From positions 1 through 64,000 of the forward strand of contig CAMYAY010000001.1 in NCBI GenBank assembly GCA_947253945.1: 64,000 bases of DNA, in the 5' to 3' direction. A model generated the notes under the pieces. It ran no database searches. It was not told where the DNA came from and saw only the letters and a program-made list of their open reading frames with translations. The position numbers and the translations under genes were made by a program. The stretch is from an uncultured Candidatus Saccharibacteria bacterium. GTDB lineage: Bacteria; Patescibacteriota; Saccharimonadia; Saccharimonadales; Saccharimonadaceae. Shown here in pieces: positions 1-8,679 of the stretch. Within the stretch, counting starts at the first letter, position 1. Each line of letters starts with the position of its first letter.

Positions 1-45
1 ACACCGGCTCAGTCGTCGGCAGCGTCAGATGTGTATAAGAGACAG
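1..45 (+). other. Illumina Nextera adapter (artefact)
   Basis: Bases 13-26 (TCGTCGGCAGCGTC) and 27-45 (AGATGTGTATAAGAGACAG) are the Nextera Read 1 adapter and transposon mosaic end. Bases 1-4 (ACAC) match the end of the P5 primer, which makes bases 5-12 (CGGCTCAG) a probable i5 index. This is untrimmed library sequence, so genomic DNA begins at base 46. Confidence 0.98.
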
Positions 46-563
46 ATACGGCTGTAGTATCGGCGCAGGGTAGCTTGGCAATTAAGAAGGACGCTAGCGC
101 CAACAAGCAATTAATTGATATAGTTAGTAAATATCAAGCATTTGACCAAGATCTAAGTGTAATGTCTAATGTTTACGATGCTTTATCTCCGGTTTTGTCA
201 AATATTAGGGCATTTAATGTCGCGATAGCACTGCCAACGGCTGACGATAAAGCTATTAATAAGCTAAATAACGATACGGATACAATTGCTAATAAGTTTT
301 CGGGTTTCAATACCTCCGATCATGACGTTGACTTAGCGTTTAATCAAGCTGCCCAAGCATATAAAGATGTAGCTAGCGCAGCGAAGAAACGCTTTGCGAA
401 AGCGCCAGATGCGGCTGATGCGATGAATGCCGCGGGCAATAATATGAAAAAGTTTGACTTACAGAAGCGGGGTATGATTGAGAAGTTGGTAAAGCACCGT
501 ACCGATTTTAGTAAGGCGTTACGCGACTTATCCGGTTATCTAGAAGATAAAGCTGGCCACTAA
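46..563 (+). CDS. Hypothetical helical protein, 5'-truncated
   Basis: This gene is cut by the contig end. The frame is open right up to the adapter (the first readable codons give T-A-V-V-S-A-Q-G-S), so the TTG at 75 is an internal codon and not a start. About 170 residues remain. They are Ala-, Lys- and Asp-rich with no Cys, look mostly alpha-helical, and show no catalytic motif I recognise. The missing N-terminus may have held a membrane anchor or signal. The stop TAA directly abuts the ATG of the uracil-DNA glycosylase gene, which suggests co-transcription. I cannot assign a function. Confidence 0.75.
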
Positions 564-1130
564 ATGGATAAATCTAGCGAATTGGCGAAACTGGCACAGG
601 AAATAGTAGGCCGGGATGTGTGTCATGATTTAGCCACTCAGGCTACCCAGCTAGTAATGGGTTATGGCAATCCAAATGCTAAATTAGTGCTAATTGGCGA
701 GGCTCCTGGCGCACACGAAGATCGAGAGGGGCGCCCGTTTATCGGTGCGGCCGGTAAGTTATTGGATAAAATGTTAGCTGACAGTGGGCTAGTGCGAGAT
801 GATATTTATATTACGAACATAGTAAAGTATCGTCCGCCAGAGAATCGTGACCCATTGCCGCGCGAGAAGGCTGAATTTTGGCCATATTTGTTGCGGGAGT
901 TGGAAATTGTTAATCCTTATGTGATTGCGCCAATGGGGCGACATGCGATGACGTATTTTTTGCCAGATGCCAGCATTTCTGAGGCGCATGGTCAGTCGTT
1001 TGTATATGATAAATGGAAGGTGATGCCACTATATCATCCAGCTGCTGCTTTGTATAACGGTTCATTGCGTCAAACATTGTTTGATGATTTTAATAATTTA
1101 GCGCGTCAATTAAAACTATTAAATTCATAA
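564..1130 (+). CDS. Family-4 uracil-DNA glycosylase lacking Fe-S cysteines
   Basis: This enzyme removes uracil from DNA in base-excision repair. The 188-residue protein carries the family-4 motifs: GEAPGAHED at 45-53 followed by GRPFIGAAGKLL, the NIVKYRPPENRDP segment, and the C-terminal YHPAAAL motif with its His. Family-4 enzymes normally bind a 4Fe-4S cluster with four cysteines. Here the two central ligands are replaced by Tyr89 (KYRPP instead of KCRPP) and, by alignment from memory, Phe105. Near the N-terminus only one Cys (C20) remains, and it seems out of register with the usual CxxC. The enzyme therefore probably folds without the cluster. The start ATG touches the stop of the previous gene. 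Confidence 0.88.
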   Translation: MDKSSELAKLAQEIVGRDVCHDLATQATQLVMGYGNPNAKLVLIGEAPGAHEDREGRPFIGAAGKLLDKMLADSGLVRDDIYITNIVKYRPPENRDPLPREKAEFWPYLLRELEIVNPYVIAPMGRHAMTYFLPDASISEAHGQSFVYDKWKVMPLYHPAAALYNGSLRQTLFDDFNNLARQLKLLNS

Positions 1131-1141
1131 GCATTATGTAG

Positions 1142-1147
1142 TATAAT
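1142..1147 (+). promoter_or_regulatory. -10 box of ftsA (leaderless)
   Basis: TATAAT followed by 6 bases and then the ATG at 1154, which places transcription start on or next to the start codon. The -35 region is weak. Confidence 0.7.
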
Positions 1148-1153
1148 AATAAC

Positions 1154-2416
1154 ATGAAATTATTCTCACGCAGCGGGAGTGATAATCAATATCTGGCAGC
1201 GCTAGATATTGGTACTGAGTTTACCAAAGTATTGATCGCTGAGTTTATTGATGATGACTCAAATGATTTGCGCGTAATAGGTGTTGGTCGCGCGCGACAA
1301 GAGTTCGGTAATATGTCGGGTGGCGCAATTTCAGATATTACCGGCGTGATTAAGAGCTGTGAATCAGCATTGATGAGGGCAGAGGACCAAGCTGGTGTTC
1401 GTGCCCATAATGTGGTAATCGGGATAGCAGGTGAATTTGTTAAAGGTATTACGTCGACAATCCGTTATCGCCGTCCGCAACCTGACCGTGAGTTAGACTC
1501 GGCAGAGATGAACTTAATTATTAATAAAATACAAGAGCGTGCCGCTACTAAAGCGCAACAGCAGATTAGTATTGAAACGGGCACTCCTGACGTTGACGTT
1601 AAACTAGTTAATTCGGCAATTGTAAGTGTTCATATTGATGGATATAAAGTATCTAATCCAATAGGTTTTACCGGGAAGGATGTTGCTATTCAAATTTATA
1701 CGGCATTTGCGCCGGCGATGCATATTAGCGCGCTTGAGCGGACGGCAGATAGTTTGGACTTAGAACTATTGGCCGTGGCAGCCGAGCCATTTGCTGTGGC
1801 GCGAGCGGTTTTGGGTAATGAGTCTGATCAAAATTACACAGCTATTCTATGTGATATTGGTGGTGGTAGTACTGACATTGCTGTCGTAAACGATGGTGGC
1901 GTAGAGGGAACCAAGATGTTTGGTGTTGCTGGTCGTTCATTTACGAAGACAATCAGTCATGATTTAGGGGTTAGTTATGAAGTTGCGGAGAAACTAAAAG
2001 TTAACTTATCTGATGTAAAGATTAAGCCAAAAGTTAAAGCTGTAATTAATAATGCAGTAAATAAAACAATGGAAGTTTGGTTATCTGGCGTGCAGATTGC
2101 ACTAGAAGAGTTTGATACGATTGATCATTTGCCGACCAAGTTTTTACTTTGCGGTGGCGGCGCGTCGCTAGAAGCTTTAGTCGATAACTTAGAGACTACT
2201 GACTGGTATAAAGATTTGCCGTTTGCACGTCGACCATTGGTGCAGCATATTGGCCCTGACGATGCAATTGGCATTAGTGACGCTACTGGCGATGTACAAG
2301 GGTGTGATTTTATAACAGCTTTAGGGCTATTACGTGTTGGGTATGATACAATAAAGACAACCAATAATAGCGATAAGGGTATTAAGGGTAGGTTAGACCG
2401 TATTTTGCGGATTTAG
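1154..2416 (+). CDS. ftsA: FtsA-like cell-division ATPase
   Basis: This is an actin-fold protein of the FtsA/PilM family that would tether FtsZ filaments to the membrane. In its 420 residues I see phosphate-1 (LDIGTEFTKVLIAE, about 18-31), an SHS2-like 1C segment (VHIDGYKVSNPIGFTGKDV, about 160-180), phosphate-2 (CDIGGGSTDIAVV, about 234-246) and the adenosine motif CGGGASLEAL (about 333-342). The C-terminus KGIKGRLDRILRI looks like the amphipathic membrane-targeting helix of FtsA, which favours FtsA over PilM. No ftsZ lies in the window. The next gene follows after 9 bases with an AGGAGG site, so the two are probably one operon. Confidence 0.75.
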   Translation: MKLFSRSGSDNQYLAALDIGTEFTKVLIAEFIDDDSNDLRVIGVGRARQEFGNMSGGAISDITGVIKSCESALMRAEDQAGVRAHNVVIGIAGEFVKGITSTIRYRRPQPDRELDSAEMNLIINKIQERAATKAQQQISIETGTPDVDVKLVNSAIVSVHIDGYKVSNPIGFTGKDVAIQIYTAFAPAMHISALERTADSLDLELLAVAAEPFAVARAVLGNESDQNYTAILCDIGGGSTDIAVVNDGGVEGTKMFGVAGRSFTKTISHDLGVSYEVAEKLKVNLSDVKIKPKVKAVINNAVNKTMEVWLSGVQIALEEFDTIDHLPTKFLLCGGGASLEALVDNLETTDWYKDLPFARRPLVQHIGPDDAIGISDATGDVQGCDFITALGLLRVGYDTIKTTNNSDKGIKGRLDRILRI

Positions 2417-2425
2417 GAGGTTGCA

Positions 2426-4366
2426 ATGGCCAAATTAGATACAATATCAAGTGAAAATAGTAATATAAAAGTTAGGCACAGCGTAAGATCTGATGTGCCT
2501 GAAGCTGGTGGTATGAGTCGTACGCCGGACACCAAGGATACTTATAAAGATAAGCAAAGCAGTGTAGCGAATGATGAAAAAGATCTTTCTACTAAGGATG
2601 ACAATCCTGATGTTGAAGTAGATAAAAAGGCTAAGCCGGGCGAACAGCATAAGGATGTCTCAACTCTACGCGGTCGTGATACTGTGTATGTTGATAGTGA
2701 TGACGATGTGACATCTCTAATTGAACGTGTAGTAGCATCAGAGCAGTCAGTAGTGGCATTAGTGCCAAGTGCGAAACGCGGCGTACTAAATAGCTTAGTG
2801 AATCTAAAGCTAATTCGTCGCGCTGCTGAACGGGCGCATAAAAAAATTGCCGTAGTGACAACGGAGTCTACATTGATTAGTATGGCTTCTAGCCTAAACA
2901 TTCCAGTTGCGAAGAGTATCAACGCACAATCTGTGTTGCGCAGTAGGCAAGATGATGCAAGCGATGATGAAGAAGTTATTGACGGCAACGATATTGCAGT
3001 TGGCGAACTTGATGATATGGCGCGGTCAGTGGATGATATTCCAGAAGACGAAGAGATTAGTGCAGCGGTAGCGTCAATCGAAGCTGACGATAAGCACCAT
3101 AATGATTTGGATGCCGATGGTATTAACGATGATGAAGAACAATCTCAACATGATAATATAAAGCCTCGACGCGCTCGAACCAAGATACCTAATTTTGGTG
3201 CGTTTAGAGCTAAATTTATTGGTGGTATTGTGGTAATTGCTGGGCTTGGGGGCTTCGTGACATGGGCTGTTATGTTTGCTCCACATACAGATATTATTAT
3301 TAAAGCCAAAACTATACCAAGGGATGTTGTGGCTAATTTAAGCTTAATTCCGGACGGCAAGGCTGATATTGATCATGGCGTACTGCCAGCTGTGCTTAAA
3401 ACTATTAAATCGACTAACTCAATTCAATTTGACGCTACTGGAACACGCGATCAGGGAGATAAGGCTACTGGTAATATTACGATTTGTAACAAGAAGCCAA
3501 TTATGTTGAGTCTTACCAGCCTGCAACAAAATGTCGTGAACATTAAGTCTGGTACACAGTTACGCAGTACTAACGGAAAGATTTATACTTTAGACGCTCC
3601 CGTAACCGTAAAGGGATATAGCGTTGGTGACGGTGCAGATGAAAAGAAGAAATGTGTATCGGCTAAGGCTACGGCATCTAATATAGGTGATGATTTTAAT
3701 ATTTCCGACAGCACTAAATTATCGATATCTGGCTATGGAGCAGATATTGTTACTGCAGTAGCGCCCAACGGTTTCTCTGGTGGTACGCGTAAAACAGTTA
3801 AGGTGGTAACGCGTCAGGACGTTGATGGCGCATTGGCAAAGTTAAAAGAGCAGGATAAGACAGATGAATCAAAGCATAAATTAGAAGAGCAGCTGAAAGG
3901 TGAAACGATTATTGCTGACAGTTTTGCACAACAAGCTGGCAATCCTAAGCCTAGTCCAGCAATTGATCAAGTATCTAATGATGGCAAGGCTAATTTGACT
4001 GTAGAAATTACATATAGTTTGTTGGCTGTTCGTACAACTAATTTGAGTGCATTGCTGGATGCTAAATTGGCGCCAAGTAGCAATCAGCAGATTTATGATA
4101 ATGGTCTAGCGAAGTTAGCCTTTAAGCAGTTTAAGCCTGAGCGTCGTGGTTACATGGTTGCTATTAGTACAGTGGGATATGTTGGTCCAGTAATCAAGGA
4201 AGATGATGTAAAACAGAAAGCTGTTGGTAAAAAACAGGCTGAAATCAAACAAGAGCTTATGAAGATTCCTGGAGTGCAAGACGTTACCGTGAATATGTCG
4301 CCATTCTGGGTGTCGACGCCGAATTCAGCTGATAAAGTAGGAGTTAAGTTCTTAATTAATCAGTGA
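2426..4366 (+). CDS. CPR-type two-domain membrane protein, baseplate-J-like C-terminus
   Basis: This is a 646-residue protein of a kind seen repeatedly in CPR genomes, and its function is unknown. Residues about 84-170 form a compact domain with the pattern VALVPSAKRGVLNSLVNLKL followed by KKIAVVTTE and NIPVAKS. Next comes a strongly acidic linker (about 171-240) containing DLDADGINDDEE, which resembles a thrombospondin-3 or dockerin calcium loop. One membrane segment lies at about 263-284. The large C-terminal part (about 290-646) is presumably outside the membrane; its GNITICNKKP, SGTQLRSTNGKIYTL and VTVKG elements resemble proteins annotated as baseplate J/gp47-like. AGGAGG lies just upstream of the ATG. 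The gene sits between ftsA and ruvX, so an envelope or division role is plausible but unproven. Confidence 0.72.
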   Translation: MAKLDTISSENSNIKVRHSVRSDVPEAGGMSRTPDTKDTYKDKQSSVANDEKDLSTKDDNPDVEVDKKAKPGEQHKDVSTLRGRDTVYVDSDDDVTSLIERVVASEQSVVALVPSAKRGVLNSLVNLKLIRRAAERAHKKIAVVTTESTLISMASSLNIPVAKSINAQSVLRSRQDDASDDEEVIDGNDIAVGELDDMARSVDDIPEDEEISAAVASIEADDKHHNDLDADGINDDEEQSQHDNIKPRRARTKIPNFGAFRAKFIGGIVVIAGLGGFVTWAVMFAPHTDIIIKAKTIPRDVVANLSLIPDGKADIDHGVLPAVLKTIKSTNSIQFDATGTRDQGDKATGNITICNKKPIMLSLTSLQQNVVNIKSGTQLRSTNGKIYTLDAPVTVKGYSVGDGADEKKKCVSAKATASNIGDDFNISDSTKLSISGYGADIVTAVAPNGFSGGTRKTVKVVTRQDVDGALAKLKEQDKTDESKHKLEEQLKGETIIADSFAQQAGNPKPSPAIDQVSNDGKANLTVEITYSLLAVRTTNLSALLDAKLAPSSNQQIYDNGLAKLAFKQFKPERRGYMVAISTVGYVGPVIKEDDVKQKAVGKKQAEIKQELMKIPGVQDVTVNMSPFWVSTPNSADKVGVKFLINQ

Positions 4367-4806
4367 TGCGACGGGTAACAATAGGAATAGATTATGGCGA
4401 TAAGCATATTGGCTTAGCGCGTGGTGATACAGACGTCAAATTGGCGAGTGAGCTAGGGGTACTGGTTAATACTGGCAATGATGATATTTGGCCGCGGATA
4501 CTAAATATTATCAAGTCGGAACAAGCTAATATAGTAGTGGTTGGACTACCGCGGGATAATGAAGGCGCTGAGACTAGTCAGACCGCTAAGTGCAGGCAGT
4601 TTGCTGATGCTTTGCGAAAGCATTTGGCGGACAATGGGCTAAAGGTTGACGTGTTTATGCAGGATGAAAGTTTAACTTCGGTTAAGGCCGAGCAGCAATT
4701 GCGCGGAGAGCGGCATTTTGACCCAATTATGTTGCGCAATGGTAAATTAGACATTAGAGCGGCAGTAATAATATTATCAGATTATCTTGAGGGATACTAT
4801 GGGTAA
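4366..4806 (+). CDS. ruvX: RuvX/YqgF-type Holliday junction resolvase
   Basis: This is an RNase H-fold nuclease of the YqgF family, involved in Holliday-junction resolution or pre-16S rRNA processing. The 146-residue protein, the family's usual length, begins with IGIDYGDKHIGLA, carrying the first catalytic Asp. It has VVVGLPRDNEG in the middle and the DESLTS motif plus the final conserved Asp region D-I-R-A-A near the end. I chose the ATG at 4366, which overlaps the previous stop as TGATG, over the GTG at 4363. Its own 3' end overlaps the mltG start. Confidence 0.9.
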   Translation: MRRVTIGIDYGDKHIGLARGDTDVKLASELGVLVNTGNDDIWPRILNIIKSEQANIVVVGLPRDNEGAETSQTAKCRQFADALRKHLADNGLKVDVFMQDESLTSVKAEQQLRGERHFDPIMLRNGKLDIRAAVIILSDYLEGYYG

Positions 4807-5983
4807 AGTGGTACGCAATGTGAATCGTCGGCCATCAGTAGAGATTGCGCGGGACTACGTAGAATTAGATTTCAAGGCGGTGATTGATGCGGATCGCCTA
4901 AGGTCTATGACTCCAGAGGAGCGTAAAGCTGCTGAATTAGCTGCTAAGCGGGCAGCGCGAAAACAGCTTAATCCGAAGTGTTGGCGTGCGCTGCGTATTG
5001 CATTATGTGTCATAATTGTGCTGGTAACGGTTTGTGGCACTATGGCTACTTGGTGGAATGTTTCCACCTCTGCGGCTGATGCGAAAGATATTACCGTGCG
5101 GCAGTTTGTAGTTGATAAAGGCGCTTCTAGTATGTCGGTTGCTACTGCGTTGCAACGTGCTGGTTTTATTCGCAATGCTATAGCATTTTGTATTTATGTC
5201 AAGCTGTATGGTGGGAACGTGCAGGCCGGTACACATATGCTAAGTCCGAGTTTTACGTTAGCTAAGATTGCGCAGACTTTGGCGTCGTCAACTGGTACGG
5301 AAATTAATATTCAGATACCACCGGGACTAACTCTAGATAAGTTGAAAGATAACTTTAAGAAGTATGATTATACTGAGCAAGATGTTACATCCGCATTTGG
5401 TAAAAAATATGATAATCCAATATTGGCTGATTTACCAAAAGGCGCATCATTGGAGGGCTATTTATATCCCGATACTTATCGCGTACGCGCTGGTGATAAG
5501 TTAGACGTTGTAATCAATAAGGCCCTAAACCAATTCTATAAGGTAGCTAAAGGCAATGGTATATTGGATGGTTTTAAGAGACATGGATTGAATATTCATA
5601 AGGGCATTACACTAGCTTCGATTGTTACCAAGGAAGTTAAAAATCCGAGCGATCAGAAAAAGGTGGCGGGAGTGTTTTACAATCGTTTAACTCAAGGGTA
5701 CAATTTGGGCTCTGATGTGACATTTAAGTACGCCTATGCGCAAGGTTTATGTAATACTAATAGCCCAAAATGTGATTCGGCCTATAATACGCGAATTAAT
5801 AAGGGCTTGCCACCGGGGCCAATCGCTAATCCGTCGCTCAGCGCCCTGAAGGCGGTGGCTAATCCGGAGAGCATGACAGCAATGTATTTTGTGGCAGGCG
5901 ACGATGGTAAGACATACTTCTCAGATACGTTAGACCAGCACAATAAGTCGATTGCAGCGCATTGTACTGAGCTTTGTAAATAG
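4799..5983 (+). CDS. mltG: MltG-type endolytic murein transglycosylase
   Basis: This is a membrane-anchored lytic transglycosylase that cuts nascent glycan strands and terminates peptidoglycan elongation. The 394-residue protein has a cytoplasmic N-terminus and one membrane segment (about 62-84, ALRIALCVIIVLVTVCG). A LysM-like subdomain follows (about 100-175). The YceG domain contains LEGYLYPDTYRV and the catalytic Glu279 in IVTKEVKNPSDQK, followed by AGVFYNRL and the final GLPPGPIANPS motif. The ATG at 4799 overlaps the end of ruvX by 8 bases and fits better than the TTG at 4787. The ruvX-mltG linkage is common in bacteria. Confidence 0.92.
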   Translation: MGKVVRNVNRRPSVEIARDYVELDFKAVIDADRLRSMTPEERKAAELAAKRAARKQLNPKCWRALRIALCVIIVLVTVCGTMATWWNVSTSAADAKDITVRQFVVDKGASSMSVATALQRAGFIRNAIAFCIYVKLYGGNVQAGTHMLSPSFTLAKIAQTLASSTGTEINIQIPPGLTLDKLKDNFKKYDYTEQDVTSAFGKKYDNPILADLPKGASLEGYLYPDTYRVRAGDKLDVVINKALNQFYKVAKGNGILDGFKRHGLNIHKGITLASIVTKEVKNPSDQKKVAGVFYNRLTQGYNLGSDVTFKYAYAQGLCNTNSPKCDSAYNTRINKGLPPGPIANPSLSALKAVANPESMTAMYFVAGDDGKTYFSDTLDQHNKSIAAHCTELCK

Positions 5984-5991
5984 TATCTAAG

Positions 5992-6021
5992 TTGACACTA
6001 GCGGTTTTAATGTGCTATTAT
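5992..6021 (+). promoter_or_regulatory. Promoter of the LysM-CHAP gene
   Basis: TTGACA (5992-5997), an 18-base spacer and TATTAT (6016-6021) lie 20 bases before the ATG at 6042. Unlike many genes here, this one keeps a short leader of about 14 bases. Confidence 0.75.
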
Positions 6022-6041
6022 AAAAGTAGTTAGATAGAGTT

Positions 6042-7211
6042 ATGAAGGATAACCACAATTTGATGAAGCATCTTGCGGGTGCATTTAAGCGAGATAAAAA
6101 GCGTGGCAATCATAAGATAAATTTCTATGTTTACGCGCCGATCTTCTTGTTATTTGTAGCTATTTTGAGCATGAGTTATAGTTCGGCGGATGCTACTGTG
6201 GTTAGTTTACCGGCTACTACGGCGACGGTAGGCGTTAACGGAATGCAGGGGCAGAATGCTGATATAGCGAATGTTAATACGGGATTGTCGGCAGCTAATA
6301 ATCCAAGCAAGGTTATTAATAAGCCAATTACAAAGACGGCCAATGATGTAAAGGTAGTAAATGTAGCAAGTGATGTTGCGACATTATCTAATTTATCATC
6401 TACAAACAGCGTAACATCTAATGCTGAATCAACTAATACTCTAGCAGCTTTAGCGCAGGCGGAGGTTGGATTAGCAAATAAACGACAGAATGCTAGTATG
6501 TCTCATCTTGCTAAGGCACTCAGTAGCTATCGAGTTAAAAAAGGCGACAATGTTCCGTTGGTGGCTGAGAAATTTGGTATTTCACCAGATACTTTACGAA
6601 AGGCGAATAATATTAATGGTGATGCATTAGTGCCTGGTAGTGTAATTACGGCTCCTGGCTATGATGGTGTTGTGTATACAGTGCAGGCCGGCGACAGCCT
6701 AGAGGGTATAGGTGGTCGGTATCAAGTAAATCCGAGTGATATTTTGGCAATTAATGACATTGACCAGTCTGGTGTTAAGGATGGTGTACGGTTACTATTG
6801 CCTGATTCAGCGGGTCTTACTTTGATGATTGCTAACGGTGGCGCAGGTAATTCGCGAGCATTTATTCCGCGTGTCCGGATTGTGTCGGGTAACAACTATG
6901 CTTATGGCTATTGTACTTGGTATGCCTATAATCGTCGCCGTGAACTTGGTCTACCAGTGGCTGGTGGCTGGGGCAATGCCAATACTTGGGACACCCGTGC
7001 TGCAATGAGTGGATACACGGTTGACCGCCATCCTGAACCAGGCGCAATCTTCCAAACTAAAGCTGGCCCTTATGGACATGTTGGTATAGTAGAACGAGTT
7101 AATTCTGACGGTTCAATCTTTATTTCAGAGATGAATTATGCTGGTTGGAATCGGCGTTCCACTCGAACTATTTCTGGTTCGGCATTGAATGGCCTACGTT
7201 TTATTCATTAG
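6042..7211 (+). CDS. Exported LysM-CHAP peptidoglycan hydrolase
   Basis: This is a predicted cell-wall amidase or endopeptidase. The 389-residue protein has a basic N-terminus and one membrane segment or signal anchor (about 28-48, YVYAPIFLLFVAILSMSY). A Ser/Thr/Asn/Ala-rich linker leads to two LysM domains, YRVKKGDNVPLVAEKFGIS (about 165-205) and YTVQAGDSLEGIGGRY (about 211-255). The C-terminal CHAP domain has its nucleophile Cys291 in GYCTWYA and catalytic His346 in YGHVGIVE. This architecture matches SagA- and CwlT-like enzymes. It could remodel the cell's own wall or act on a host's. It has its own promoter. Confidence 0.9.
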   Translation: MKDNHNLMKHLAGAFKRDKKRGNHKINFYVYAPIFLLFVAILSMSYSSADATVVSLPATTATVGVNGMQGQNADIANVNTGLSAANNPSKVINKPITKTANDVKVVNVASDVATLSNLSSTNSVTSNAESTNTLAALAQAEVGLANKRQNASMSHLAKALSSYRVKKGDNVPLVAEKFGISPDTLRKANNINGDALVPGSVITAPGYDGVVYTVQAGDSLEGIGGRYQVNPSDILAINDIDQSGVKDGVRLLLPDSAGLTLMIANGGAGNSRAFIPRVRIVSGNNYAYGYCTWYAYNRRRELGLPVAGGWGNANTWDTRAAMSGYTVDRHPEPGAIFQTKAGPYGHVGIVERVNSDGSIFISEMNYAGWNRRSTRTISGSALNGLRFIH

Positions 7212-7235
7212 CTTACGGTTTTAGAGCATATGCGC

Positions 7236-7241
7236 TAAAAT
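7236..7241 (+). promoter_or_regulatory. -10 box of sbcB
   Basis: TAAAAT overlaps the upstream ATG at 7240 and lies 10 bases before the ATG at 7252. This argues for 7252 as the translated start, with a leader of only a few bases. Confidence 0.55.
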
Positions 7242-7251
7242 GGTAGTAGAT

Positions 7252-8670
7252 ATGCCTGACACGTTTTTCTTCTACGACTTAGAGACCACGGGATTTAGCT
7301 CGAGCTATGACCGAATTATGCAGTTCGCCGGCATTCGGACTAATATGCAGTTAGAGCCGATTGGCGAGTCAGTCAATATATTAGTTAAGCTGAGTGACGA
7401 TGTGCTGCCATCTCCAGGTGCAATTCTCACGACTCATATTACGCCACAGTCTACGCAGATGGACGGCATAACTGAGGCGGAGTTCTGTGACTATTTTCTA
7501 AAAGAAGTGATGTGCTATGGTACAACTATTTTGGGATATAATAGCATACATTTTGATGATGAGTTTATTCGTCATACGCTCTGGCGTAGCTTTCGTGACC
7601 CTTACGAGTGGTCATATACGCAGCATTGTTCACGATGGGATTTGCTTAATGTAGTGCGTATGGTGCGCGCCTTGCGCCCCGAGGGAATTGTCTGGCCAAC
7701 CAAAGAAGTTGATGGCGAAATTAAGCCAACAGTTAATTTGGTAGATATGGCAAAGAGTAATGGGTTTGAGAATAAGCAAGCACATGATGCCTTGGCCGAT
7801 GTAAAGGCTTTAATTAATTTAGCAAAATTGATTAAGGCCAAGCAACCAAAGTTATGGGATTACCTCTATCTACATCGCAACAAAGCGTCGTTATCTAGTG
7901 TAGTTAAGATAGGCATGCCGTGTGCGTTGACTAGTGGTAGGCTGCCAGCAGATACGCAATGTACGACTGTAGTGTTGCCACTTGGTAACGGTAAATACAG
8001 TGGTAGTTATATTTGTTGGGATTTGCGACATGACCCGAGTAGCTATTTTAGATACAATGATGACGATATTGCGACTAGCATTGTGGGCGAGCAGGCGGAG
8101 TTGGATAAACGTGGTCTAGTGCGTTTACCGTTACTAACAATTAAAACTAATGCTTGCCCAGCAGTAGCGCCATTTGGCGTATTGGATGAAGCTAGCGAAG
8201 TGCGAGTTAAGCTGACCAAGCAGCAAGCACAAGAGAATGCAAAGAAACTGTTAGAACACAAAGAATTTATTGAAGCCTTATTGCGCTTATCATTAAAGGC
8301 TGGCGCGATACCCCCTGCGACTGATGTTGACGGCACTATGTACGAGAGCTTTATCCCTGACGGCGATAAGGTACATTGTCGAATTGTGGCGCATATGGAT
8401 GAGAATGCATTGGCTGATTGTCATCCACCATTTCATGACCCGCGCTTGCCGGCGTTATTGTTGCGTTATAAGGCACGTAATTATCCACGCAGTTTAAGCG
8501 AAAGCGAGCAGTTAAGCTGGGAAAAATATCGCGCTGCTAAACTAAAGCGCGAACTACCGGATTATCTTAAAGCTTTGAGTGAAGCACAAGTGGCAGGGGC
8601 GGATGAGTTTATTTTACAAGAATTACAGCTATGGGCAGAGTCAATTATGCCATTTGATATGGAAGAATAG
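7252..8670 (+). CDS. sbcB: Exodeoxyribonuclease I
   Basis: This is a processive 3'-5' single-strand DNA exonuclease that acts in recombination and mismatch repair. The 472-residue protein matches the usual ExoI length. It carries the DEDDh exonuclease motifs FYDLETTGF near residue 6, LGYNSIHFDDEFIRH in the middle and KQAHDALADVKALI. An SH3-like and C-terminal ExoI domain follow, ending in LPDYLKALSEAQ. The in-frame ATG at 7240 sits inside the likely -10 box, so I prefer 7252. galE follows after 9 bases with a GGAGG site. Confidence 0.9.
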   Translation: MPDTFFFYDLETTGFSSSYDRIMQFAGIRTNMQLEPIGESVNILVKLSDDVLPSPGAILTTHITPQSTQMDGITEAEFCDYFLKEVMCYGTTILGYNSIHFDDEFIRHTLWRSFRDPYEWSYTQHCSRWDLLNVVRMVRALRPEGIVWPTKEVDGEIKPTVNLVDMAKSNGFENKQAHDALADVKALINLAKLIKAKQPKLWDYLYLHRNKASLSSVVKIGMPCALTSGRLPADTQCTTVVLPLGNGKYSGSYICWDLRHDPSSYFRYNDDDIATSIVGEQAELDKRGLVRLPLLTIKTNACPAVAPFGVLDEASEVRVKLTKQQAQENAKKLLEHKEFIEALLRLSLKAGAIPPATDVDGTMYESFIPDGDKVHCRIVAHMDENALADCHPPFHDPRLPALLLRYKARNYPRSLSESEQLSWEKYRAAKLKRELPDYLKALSEAQVAGADEFILQELQLWAESIMPFDMEE

Positions 8671-8679
8671 GAGGTATTT

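Noticed and set aside
2542..2988. 148-codon minus-strand frame opposite the membrane protein gene
   Set aside because: Ser/Thr/Arg-rich shadow of the acidic coding strand; no independent signals.
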